From the NCBI GenBank assembly GCA_012845835.1, contig JABAKD010000016.1, forward strand, positions 16,397,625-16,461,624: 64,000 nucleotides of DNA, in the 5' to 3' direction. Under the pieces are notes generated by a model. It searched no databases, was not told where the DNA came from, and worked only from the letters and a program-made list of their open reading frames with translations. Of the stretch, positions 46,801-57,300 are shown piece after piece (within the stretch, counting starts at the first letter, position 1; each line of letters starts with the position of its first letter). The position numbers were made by a program, and so were the translations under genes. The stretch comes from Undaria pinnatifida. Lineage: Eukaryota; Sar; Phaeophyceae; Laminariales; Alariaceae.

Positions 46801-48201
46801 ATCTTGCACTTGCTTTTGCTGTTGTCTTTGCATTTGTTGTTGTGCTTTTGGTTTTTCTGTCATGTGTGTCTATGCTTCGTCGCCTCACGTCTCTTTCGCA
46901 TGCCTGTTCTGTGCAGCCCCTAAACTCTATGCGTGCGCCTGCCGTGTCTATGTGCATGCCTGTTGTTTGCCGTGCGTTTCTTGTTTACGTGTGCACGGGT
47001 ACGGCTGGCTGGCTGCGCAGGGGGGGAAGAGGAAGGTGGACTCGGGCAGGGCGCACGACGCCGGCTCCTCGGGAACCGCTTTTGTGTCGCTGTCGGGAGA
47101 GGCCCCTAGCGATGAGGAGTGGGCTTCCGGCCCCGCCAGATCGAGGTCCGCAAGCAAAATAGTGTGCTAGTAAGGTATTTTGTGCAGTACCATGAATGGC
47201 GACTGAAAAATTGTGTTGCTGTTGTTGCCGTTGTTGTTGTGCTTGCTCAGCTTTTTTGATAATTCTTGAAGAAACACCAGGTACCTGGTAGGTGTGAACG
47301 ATTGCTAATTGTGTTCATGCTGTGCTTGCTCGGTCTATTGTATGATGTGTTGGACAATGGACGCGAAGTGACGACCGAGTGTTTTTTTGTCCTTTTCTCT
47401 CGGTCTGCTTAATAGTTTTCCGTACAACAAACTCGCGCGACGACTGCCTCGGCTGTTGTTAAGCTTTCTCGGTCGCGTTGCTTGTAGGTTATTGGATAAT
47501 GGACACCGGGGGCGACCCCCCCCCCCCCCCCAACATCAACGTACCCCGCCCCCCCCTTTCGCACCCATAACAACTACCAACAGTCCCCCAACCGCCCCTC
47601 CTAGACCCTTACCTCCTCCCCCCCCCCCCCACACCGCCCTCTTCTCGTACATACTAGAATCACCCGAAATAAGAATGACGATATGGCCTCGAAGTACGGG
47701 CCATCACCATCACCGTTGGGAAGGGGTGGCGATCGACCCGCCAGAAACGAACCGGGCTGGGCGGGCGCCGAGCGCGCGGCTGGGTGGGGCCGAGGGGGGG
47801 GACGTGCCAAAAATGGCAGAGGCGGTGGTGGTAGAGGGGGACGTCAGGGAGACAACCCCGGCCGACAAGAGGGTGGAAGAGGCGGCGGCGGAGGTGGTGG
47901 TGGTGGTAGGGGTCATCGAGGGGGCGGGGGCGGAGCTAGGGGTAGGCGTGAGGGGAGGGGGGGAAGGGGTGGAGGCGGGGGAAGGGATGATGGGCGCACC
48001 GGAGGTTCGTTTGGGTCTTCTGGGAACGGTTCTAGGAGCAGTTTTGGGGGTGGTTCTGCGTCGGGCAACCAGAAGGAGGAAAGCTCGGGGGGGCAGGATT
48101 TGCACGGGTCCTGGGCGGCGAAGCGGGCGCTGAAAGAGAAAGAGGCCTCGGCAACGAAGGCGTTCAGCGGCAAGAGGACCACGTTTGGCGACGACGATTG
48201 A
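40845..48201 (+). CDS. BUD22/SRFBP1-like nucleolar ribosome-biogenesis protein
   Basis: Exons: 40845-40910, 41543-41566, 41640-42107, 45372-45547, 45619-45729, 46489-46615, 47021-47145, 47658-48201; 546 residues with all phases consistent. N-terminal helix LTKEAKRVRTFLLQQAIRKS matches the BUD22 start; LQPSIVVK matches SRFBP1 LKPDIVTK; HVFEHKRVTTVMEELREKL matches the following conserved helix. The C-terminus, LHGSWAAKRALKEKEA then FSGKRTTFGDDD, is the family hallmark (LHPSWEA...FQGKKITFDD). BUD22 is needed for 18S rRNA processing in yeast. Acidic/Gly inserts and a long RGG-rich stretch (about residues 375-475) precede the tail. Exons 5 and 6 are the least certain: exon 5 is Pro-rich and its donor was chosen for phase. 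The 3.26-kb intron 3 holds several mobile elements. Confidence 0.85.
42510..42660 (+). repeat. Dispersed repeat, copy 2 (GCAGCAGTACACG type)
   Basis: See the matching copy at 33205-33345; shared blocks are about 80 percent alike by eye. In BUD22 intron 3, immediately before a MITE family 1 copy. Confidence 0.5.
42675..42957 (+). mobile_element. MITE family 1 copy
   Basis: Left end ACGTGTGCTACGATAGAGGT, TGAGGCTCCTCAAAATGAAG, AATCCCATGGCGGCTAGATA, CCGACCGATTTTTGGGCCAA and right end CCTAGAGCCTAGCACGCGTC. Ends are inverted repeats. Confidence 0.68.
43140..43460 (+). repeat. Dispersed repeat family B, copy 2
   Basis: Matches 2640-2900 block for block, ending GTAGGAGCTCAGAAAATTCT and GCGTGGGATG. 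The segment continues 5' with CACGGCCTAGGT, a MITE family 1 motif, so family B may be a diverged, longer relative of that element. Confidence 0.6.
44403..44480 (+). mobile_element. MITE family 1 end fragment
   Basis: CGCGTGCTACGATTGAGGTA followed directly by an inverted inner piece (CCGTCTGAATGACGAGG, CACCCAAAATCGTTGG), an internally deleted or inverted copy. Confidence 0.5.
44725..44975 (+). mobile_element. MITE family 1, well-preserved copy
   Basis: Left GGCGCGTGCTCATGATAGAG, GAGGTTCCTCAATGTAGCAG, AGACCCCTCCCGAAAACTG, CGACGATTTTGGGTTAAGGA, right end GTGCTACCTCTGTCGTAGCA then CGCGTC. 250 bp, non-coding. An inverted left-end piece (GGTGCACCCTCTGTACCGTA) follows at 45035-45055. Confidence 0.75.
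46055..46345 (+). repeat. Dispersed repeat family A, two tandem copies
   Basis: First copy 46055-46215, second 46245-46345; both carry CTGGTCGGTGAAAACCC, CGTGTTCCGTCTCGG / CGTGCTCCGTCCCGG and a C run at the end. In the BUD22 intron before exon 6. Confidence 0.65.
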
Positions 48202-50379
48202 CGATTCGTCGAACGACTTTTGACGAACCGTGTTTTCGGTTTTGCGGAAGCTTTTTCGCTTGTTTGCATGTTTAAAAAGTAAAATACCTGGTACGTTTTT
48301 TTTCGATTTTCTACCTCACAGGCTTTTTTTTTTCAATGTCCGAAAGCCGCTGCTTACAGGCGTTCACTTATGGCTACTGTTTTCGAAAGCTTGCTCCTCT
48401 TTTCTTGTATCGGGTATGTATCGGAAAACTCGGCGCACAGGACCCCCGAAAAGATGAGGCTTGGCGCAGCCCGCTGGTCTGGTGTTTGTGTAGCGTGGCA
48501 GCAATGAATGTCGATAGCCGTCGGAGTATGGGCGTCAATTGTTTGGGGTTTTTGCCGTCTAAAAAAATGCATGAGTCACGCCTGGAGGGAGGTCGAGGAA
48601 ATAGACAACCAGATGGCCAAAAAAAAATCACGTTTCATGAGATCCAGCCGACAGAAAAGTAAAGATAGTAGAAAATTATAATCTCTGGGTTGCTGTGCAA
48701 CGCCGTCTACTGCTGTCCATACTATTACTACTGCCACGTATTGCACTGCAGTAGGTCTTGATCAGCCGGCCTTGTCTTGTTGTACTGGTCGCCGGCGAGA
48801 CCTGTCGTAAGAGAGCACACGGGGGCCTCCCCGAGTACCCCCCCCCCCCCCCCCCCCGCCCCCCCGCCCCCCCGCCAGCACACAGGGGGGCCTCATCGTG
48901 TCCTTCGATCGGGCCTGGCGTACGCACGCGCGTACACTTACGCAACCAAGTACACACTCACGCCTGCCAAAGGGCAGTTAAACGCGCATGCATGTACGCA
49001 AGCGCACAAAGCACGCAGCAACAAGCAACAACGACGTTCGACCGTGTAATCTATCGTCCCCCTGTTCCCGTGTCTTGCGGCGTCTAGTGGCTAACCCAAT
49101 CAAGCATGCGCTAAAGCGAGCAAGCGAACAGACAGGCAATCAAAGGGCACACGCATCCACGCGCACCCTGTACACGAAAGCACGCACGCTCAGGCAAGCA
49201 GCACACCCAATCAAGCACACCCAAGAAAACGCAAGCCCAACCACACACACAAGCGGGCTACGTTAAAAAAAAGAAAGGGGTCTTAGCTCCTTGATCCACA
49301 AGCACGGGAGCAAAACAAAAATATGGACCCCTGTCCCCCCCCCCCCCCCCCTCTCCCCCCTCCTATACGCGTTTGCTATCGACCCCCGCCCCCCACCCCC
49401 AGCCTCACGAGTTCCCGAAGACGAACGACAAAAAAAAAGAAGAGAGGGACGCACCTACGGCTTTGGAAAAGGCATGAATCGCTGCTTTAGAAAACTTTGC
49501 GTGGCGTTCAGACTGTCACTTCTACTAACCCCATGGCACCTTGGCCTACAGCAGCAGTACGAGCGGTGTCCACGACTTGGCCCAGCCTTGACAAAACAAA
49601 AAGTGGGCCAGAGTGCACAACTCTTGGCTAGCAGTTCAACATTAAATATAAGCTCGATGTGAAAAAACCACGAACATGAGTTCGATGTGGAATTGACGCC
49701 AGGCGGTACTGCTATCATAGGTCCAAGACTCGTCGATAATCGTATCCCCATGCCAAAAAATACGTAAAAGGGTGGAAACATCCACTGGTTGACCCGCGGA
49801 TGCTCATTCAACACTCCCTCCCTAAGACCTTGGACCTCCTTAAGACCTTGGAGTTTCGCACAAGCACTCCTCATATTGAGCTTATATTTATTTTCAAACT
49901 AGTACAGTTTTCACGACAGTCTCGTTCCGAGAAACTTCGTAGGGCGGTCACAAAAGAAATGGTTGCGACAGGCACTATTTAGCGCTGACTTGCGGTCGGT
50001 AGTCGTGCGGTAGGTTGTTCACTCTCGTGAGGTCTGCAGCCGCAAGGAAAAAGGGGACGGAACGGGGGGGGGTAAACAAATGGGAAGAGAAGAAACAACG
50101 GGAGAGAAAAATTAGAGGGGGGGGGGAGAGAGGAAGGGACAGAGATAACGAGGGACAAGGAAAGGAGGGAGAGACAAGAGAGAGCGTCAAAAGAGAGAGA
50201 AAAGCATACTCGTACATGTAAGCACACTCATTCCTGTCAAAAACCCATTCAGTCCGCGTCCGTTAAAACACACATCAATCCCGCCAGAACGCACTCAGGC
50301 ACGCCAAAACACACAAAACCAACTAGGACTTAACATGAACCCTTATAGGACTTGAGATAGAAACACAAAGGCAAAGGTA

Positions 50380-50640
50380 AGGGAGGCAACCCTCTTGTCA
50401 CTACTCGGTTTGAGCTACTCGCACGAGTGACTCTGCACCTCACGGGCGAATACCCTTCAGGCGATTTCTTGGCGCAGCGTAGCTTATCATTCCAATGCGG
50501 ATTCACATCGAAACTTAGAACACCACGAAAGCTTCAAGACCGCAACGGAACGGGGGGGTCACTCGCGCAAGCGACCCCAAGTCACTGCAAAGAAAGCCCC
50601 CCCAAAATAACCCCTCCGCCATAGCCTTGGTACAAAAGTG
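50380..50640 (+). mobile_element. MITE family 2 copy
   Basis: GAGCTACTCGCACGAGTGAC, CTGCACCTCACGGGCGAA, GGGTCACTCGCGCAAGCGAC and a degraded right end CCCCTCCGCCATAGCC match 9995-10252. Confidence 0.65.
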
Positions 50641-50974
50641 TAAAAAAAACAGAGACCATCAGTGTCGGTCATACGAAATGACCTCGGCCTCTGGAGAGGG
50701 ATATCCTACATGGAGTACCCGAACTTCAACGCAGTGTGTACAGCAAGCGCTCCGCATGATGCTACGTGTTCGGCACGCTCGCGTAGTGCAGGACGGCTGA
50801 CGATTTTTGTTGTTGCTATTTCTGGGACCCAAAGACGTTATTAGTCAATAAACAGACCAAAATGACAAATATATGGGGAACGGACGTTAGGAAACGGTTG
50901 TGAGGGTCATAGGATAGATATTGCTGCTTTACGGAAGGATACTCGATTTATAACGGACCGGCATGTGCGCTATA

Positions 50975-51140
50975 TTGGGCAATAACAACAACATCATCAA
51001 CAACAACAACACCAACGACAACGACAACAACGACGACGACGACAACAGCAACACCCACACCAACACCAGCAACAATAACAACAACACCGACACCGACACC
51101 ACAACCAACTAACACCCAACAACACAACAACAACAAACGG
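50975..51140. repeat. AAC/ACG trinucleotide-rich run
   Basis: Degenerate CAACAACAACACCAACGACAACG repeat just 3' of the coiled-coil gene. No coding evidence. Confidence 0.75.
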
Positions 51141-51333
51141 ACTAAGGTGGGTACCCCGACTGAACAGTACCCCGTGCCAAGCCGAAACAGGCGTTCTTCA
51201 CTACACAATTATCTTACATGTATATAGTGAGAAATACGTGGCTTTTAGTATTGCGGGGGATGTCGATTTGACCCCTCTTACGTCCCGAACGCTCTTATCT
51301 TGAGCGCAAATCGGGTACCCACTACATTTTAGT

Positions 51334-54300
51334 CTACAGACGGACCTGCGAAGCGCTGGTGAGGACTCTCGCGCGCTGTCTGGCTTCCGCTTCGGCCTTC
51401 CTTGTGGCCGCCGCGCGCTCCCTCTCCGCGTCATCCAACGCCCTCTTCCTCGCGCTCTCTTCCGCCTGTGACCAATTACCAAGAATTGTAGCGTTAGAAA
51501 AATTTCGACGTACGTCCGTGATGGAGTCACGGTGTGGAAAAATAAAAACCGGTGGAATGACCGGTTGTTAGAGATATCCGAATGTCACCAATAGTACCGT
51601 TGGAGAACATTCCACGGGCATCCCGTTTCCGGCACGTGTGCAAACGTAAATATCGGTGAAAAAAATAGGAGCATTAGGCCAACGAACTCGTGTAAGAAAC
51701 TGATAATGAACTCCAAACATGGAGGTTTCAGCACCTTCGCAGGCGTGTTCGACCCGGGGTACGGGGAAATCGGGTCCGCGTTTCTCAAATTCCGACTAGC
51801 CGTTTTGCGAGAAGCATCCAACGATGATTGCCGTTCTTCAGAACAGGGGTTTCGAGTTTTATACCAATAATCGGAAGACGAGCTTCCGATACATATCGCC
51901 GTTTCATCCGATGAAACGCCTATTTGTTGCATAAAATAGTTGTTGCATAAAATAGCGCCCGAAACTGAGTTTGAGGAAACTGCGGAATATCGAAAAAAAA
52001 GCCGTTTTGCGAGAAGCATCCAACGATGATTGCCATTCTTCAGAACAGAAGTTTCGAGTTTTATACCAATAATCGGAAAACGAGCTTCCGATACATATCG
52101 CCGTTTCATCCGATAAAAACGCCTATTTGTTGCATAAAATAGTTGTTGCATAAAATAGCGCCCGAAACTGAGTTTGAGGATCTCGCGAAAAGGCTGGTCG
52201 GAATTTGATCAAAGCGGGCCCGATTCTCCCTGGGCCACACACGCCCTCGAGGGTGCCGAAACCTCCATTGTCAGAGTCCAACATCAGCTCCTTGTAAGAG
52301 TTGGGCCTAGGGGGTGTTCAACGTCCAATTGTTTCCTGCAGGATGGTGCGGGAACAAAAGTACCGTTTGATAGATAGACCACCTCTTGTTTCTCAACATT
52401 AGTATCAGCATCCGTGGCCATGTTTTTAAAGACACACAGAATACCCAGCGTTCGGCTGACACACCGACCACCTTCACGGGTTCATACATCACCACATCCC
52501 GCACATACATCCTCGCGAGTTCATACACACGTCATCACCCCCTGCGCAGCACGCGCAATCGAAATACCACGCGCAGCTTGCCAAGACGAGTATCGACAAA
52601 TCTCTCGGTCTGGACAGCTGAGGGATCTTTGCAATTCTCATGATCGATAGCATCGCTCTGGGTAAAATTGTCCTGTTGACCCCTTGCAGCATCCAGGGGG
52701 GTCACTGGCCTCCATATCTTCAAATAGTATTACATATCTTACTAAAAAATTGAAAAACGTTAGCTGTGAGTACGACCGATAGAACGATTGAAACCCAACT
52801 TTGCAAGCTGCGTGGTACATGTATCTTTCATTTAGGATATATGGTGTTTGTGAATTGAACCTACGATATGGTTGTTAAATACACAGCAGTCGCACAAGTT
52901 TTTACGGAAGGTCGTTCGCGCGAGTTCTATATTTTATCCTCGTGAAAGTCTGTAAAAACGGGTAGCCGGAGTTACCACGCAGGTTGCAAACATGAGCATG
53001 GACCATTAAATAGACCGACTCACAGCTGACCTAGGCGAAAAAAAATCACAAAACGCCGTTCTTTTCGTGGCCGCGCTTATTCAGCTGTGTCTTTATAACA
53101 ATAAAAAAAAACGGGAGTGATGATGTTTGGTGTACCGACCGCATTGCTTCGTCAGCGTTCGCGTTGGGTACCACCGCAAAGCAACCCGAGGATTCTTCTA
53201 TTTTGGAGTACCCCAGATTACTGGGATACTCGGTGAGCTAAACCTCCAACACGTCTTGACTGTCCGTCTGTCTGTCTGTCTGATCCTATTCACTGGAGTC
53301 AAGGCCGTGAACGCTTTTTGCAACGCAACCAAATAACGAATGAAGGCAAATTCTAGGTAATTTCGTTGCAGCAGTCAATCATATCATGCACATTGTCGAA
53401 AGGAAAAAAAAAAAAAACTATGCTTGCCTCTGCCTTTCTCTTGGCGGCCGCGCGCTCCTTCCGGGCATCCTCCAGCGCCCGCTTCTTGGCCTGCTCCTGC
53501 TGCTTCACCTCCTGCTCCGCCCGCTTCGCCGCCGCAGCACGCTCCTTTCGAGCATTCTCTAAATTCTTCATCTTAGTGTTCCGGGCCTGCACCAACTGTT
53601 TCGCGGTTTCATTCGTCAACCGGGAAGCGTCAAGCGTCAGAGATCACACCGCGTTTAGAGTGAGATATCAATAAAATAAAATCGGCATCTGCCAAACGTC
53701 AGAGATCACACCGCGTCACGAGCGACGTAAAAGTCAGCATCCGTCACGCGTCATGACCGCGCCACGTTTCCAGTGAGAGTCATCAGAGGCCGTCAAGCGT
53801 CAGAGACCACGCCATGGAGATAATCATCAGCATCCGTCAAGCGCCAAGCGTCAGAGATCACGTCGTGGGGGGGGAGGGCTTGGGGACAGGAGTAGAGTGA
53901 GCGGTCGGATGAAGAAAGCTGCGTGTGTGCAAGTGTCCAGTGATGTAATCATCGGGATCCGTCTAGCGTCAGATATCACCCCGCCTCTCCGGCGAGATAA
54001 TTACCGGTCATCGACATCCGTGAAGCGTCAGAGATCACGCCGCGTATCCAGTAAGACAATCACGCATCACGCTGATTACGACCAAAACAATAAATATACG
54101 AGCACCATTAAAAATTCGACAGCCCAAGCGTAACTAGAGCTTGTCATTAGTAGCTCTAAGCACGCAAATAATCGTACGACCAAAACAGAAAACATTAAAA
54201 AAGCTTACTGAAGCACAAAACGTACTGAATCATACCTCTTGCTTGGCCTTTTTTTCCGCAACGATCCTGTCCTTGGCATCCTGAGCCAGCTTCTTCTTTT

Positions 54301-57300
54301 TCGCATCGGCACTCTGCCTCAACTGGAAATCCCACCCCCACCCCGCGCCCCCGCACACAAAATAGAACAGAAAAGACAAACACACAAGTTGTAAACATGG
54401 GAAGTATGTCGCACGGGTATATATACCGGAACTGCTGGTATGATGCCATATCACTGATACTGAAGTAGGTAACATGCAGCCACAATTGTATATATGATAC
54501 GATATGAGTAGGAAAACCGAGTGCCTGTAACAGGGGAGGAACAAGGCAAGGACAGACCTTGTACAACGATGGAGCTCACAGATGATACCAACCTATAACA
54601 TAAACGAGGACACACCCAGAAATACGCGTGGTCGGAGTAACACACACAGCTTGCAAAGATGAGTTTCGACGAAATCTTCGATCTCACAGCTGGCGTGTAT
54701 TTCTATTTTTTTATTGAATAGCAGATATACTGGTACCAGGTATTAATTTGTTTAGGCTATGTTTTGCAGTTAGGCCATTTCTTATACAGTCGGATTCCGC
54801 CAGTCGAAAACAGCACTTTTCGACTGGACTTTTTTCAACTGGATTCTTCCGGTCCTTCTTCTTATCGTCAGTCGAGTCGATTTTTTAGTTTTTGTGCTCT
54901 TCCTAGAGGCGGTAGGTGTGAGGGAGTAGACTACTGCTGTATGGCACTCGAAAATCGGTTGGCAGCTCTGTGCTTCGCGCGTTCTTCGCGAGCAACGCGT
55001 GCTTCACGCGCGACGAACCTTCGTCCAAGCGGGTTGGTGGCGTTGGGCTTAGCCGAAAGCCGCCAAAGCTACGTTCGCGGCGTTGCACTCAGCCGAGAGC
55101 CGCCGAAGCCACAGCAGGCGTAGCCGTTGTTGGCAAAATGGCATCGATAACGCGCGCTACTGCTGTCGTGTGATACACGCTGCTGGCGAGCGGAGGAGCT
55201 AGGAGTGCGCCACGCTGACTTGCGGCGAGAAAGCAACGGCAGTGATAGCCAAGGCAGCGTCGGCGCTGTTGTATGATACTGCTGTGTGGTACCTGGTATG
55301 GGTGTGTGGGCGTGTGGGTGTGTGTTTTGTGGTGGGATGAGCGATGCGATGGATTCAAAAAATATATGTAAATTTTTTTCGACCGAGTTTTTCGACTGAC
55401 AGATCCAGTCGAAAAAGTCAAGTTTTTCGACTGGACCCCCAGTCGGAAAACTCGGTCGAAAAAAGTTGAGTCGAAAAAGCCCTTTTTCGACTGTGTAAAA
55501 AAGCCCGATTTGGGCTTCAGCCGAAAACGGCCGTTTTCGACTGACCAATCCGACTGTATGAGAAATGGCCTTAGTAGACGGTTGATGCAAAATTCCCGTT
55601 TTGTGGGTCGCTTTCTCTGGGCACTGAAGCGGTAAACATATGTGTACCACTTCGGGATAATGAGTGATCGACTTTTAAATAACGAAATCACGCTGCACAA
55701 GTCTGCTTCTTTGCCACTACCCGTGCTATAGTACAGCGGTGTTGATTCCCCGCGAAACAACCACTAATAATTGCTGGCTGACGCGCCACCTCTTTTAAAC
55801 CGGTATCTCTCAAATCGGGCTCCTTAAATCGTGGCACCACCTTTCTTGTACAGTTATAACTCTTGCAATGCGTAAAAACAAGTCGGGCCTACGAACGTCG
55901 GGCCTGGAGACAAACAACGTGAATCATCCTCCTTTACATGCGTTACTAACCCAATGAGTGATCGACTTTTAGAATCACAAAATTAGGCTGTGCTTCATTG
56001 CTGGTTGAGCGAACACCATGATAACCAGTGCCAGGTAAATGCTGAAGCCATGCTTCTAGGACAATCAACTCGGAAAAACAGTGAGTTTTTTAGTTGGTAA
56101 AATATCTGGTACCAGGTATTAATTAGTGTAAACATTTTTGGCACGAAGAAAAAGCTGAAGCCATAAAAACAGCTCAGGTTTTCGGGACAATTGGCTTTGG
56201 AAGTAGAGACTATTATATTTTCTGTAAAATAGCAGGTACCAGGTATTTCATAAGTACCGTAGACTATTATTTGCTCGTATATGGACAGCAAAAGCTAAAC
56301 CCATTTTTTCGGGACAACCAACTTGGAAACGGTGAGTGGTTTTCTTTGGGCAGTGATAAGAGCCGGTCCCTCGGTGGCCTATCAACAGTGGTTAATCTCC
56401 AACACCACTAAGGTTGGAGTCAGGCGTTCAACTCTCGATATGCAGATTTTTATTTCTAGGGACACCAACTGCCGAGACGCTTCATGTAGCGTCGATAAGC
56501 ACAACTCGACGCGAGTCGATGAGGGAAGAAGAGCCTTCTTAGTCACCCCGTATCTGAGGTACAACTAGGGAGGGAAAAGGAGAAAGAAAAAGTGTGAAGA
56601 AAATAGAAGGGACTAGCAAAAAAACAAAAAAAGTCATGAAAGGAAAGGGCTTCGTAGGCTTGATGCATGCAAAACAAAAATGGGGCAAAGAAAATAGAAG
56701 GGACTAGCAAAAAAACAAAAAAAGTCATGAAAGGAAAGGGTTTCGTAGGCTTGATGCATGCAGAACAAAAATGGGGCAAAAAACGCGGTGAAAGGAAAGG
56801 GTTTCATGGGCTTGGTGCACGCAGAAAAAAAAGGGCAAATAAACAAGTGAAAAAAAAAAACGTTTTGTGCACCTTGAGCTGCTTCTCCTTGAAGGCATTC
56901 TCTTTGGCCTTGGCCGCGTCCGCCCTCGCTTTCGCCGCGTTCTTCTTCTTCTGCTCTGCCCGCTGCTGCACTTCCTTCACCGACTTCTCCTTAGCCTTCT
57001 TGTTCTCTGTCGATCAAATGGAATAAGACAGGGTCTTGAAGGTAAGCTACAGGACACATACGATACTAGAAATACTAGTGAGAAACATGAACATAGTCGC
57101 CCAGGCTCGATTGGTCTCGGCCGCCAAAACCAGCCCCATCACAATCGCCAACAAGACAAGAAAAAAAAAAACGAGAACGAGAACAAAGCATGGCACAGTT
57201 ACGAGCACAAGCACAAGAACAGGAACCCCTCTCGCTTGCCTTCAACTTAACCTTAGCGGCGCCGTCCTGCTTGGTTTCCTTCTCCTTCGACGCCCTCAAT

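Larger units (their letters stand above)
48202..51333. other. Convergent intergenic region between BUD22 and the coiled-coil gene
   Basis: Contains C runs at 48838-48860 and 49336-49350, a degenerate AAGC/CACGC stretch (48950-49260), a short imperfect inverted pair (TAAATATAAGCTCGATGTG at 49644; CATATTGAGCTTATATTTA at 49872) that may mark a small element, purine-rich DNA (50030-50210) and a MITE family 2 copy. No gene supported. Confidence 0.5.
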
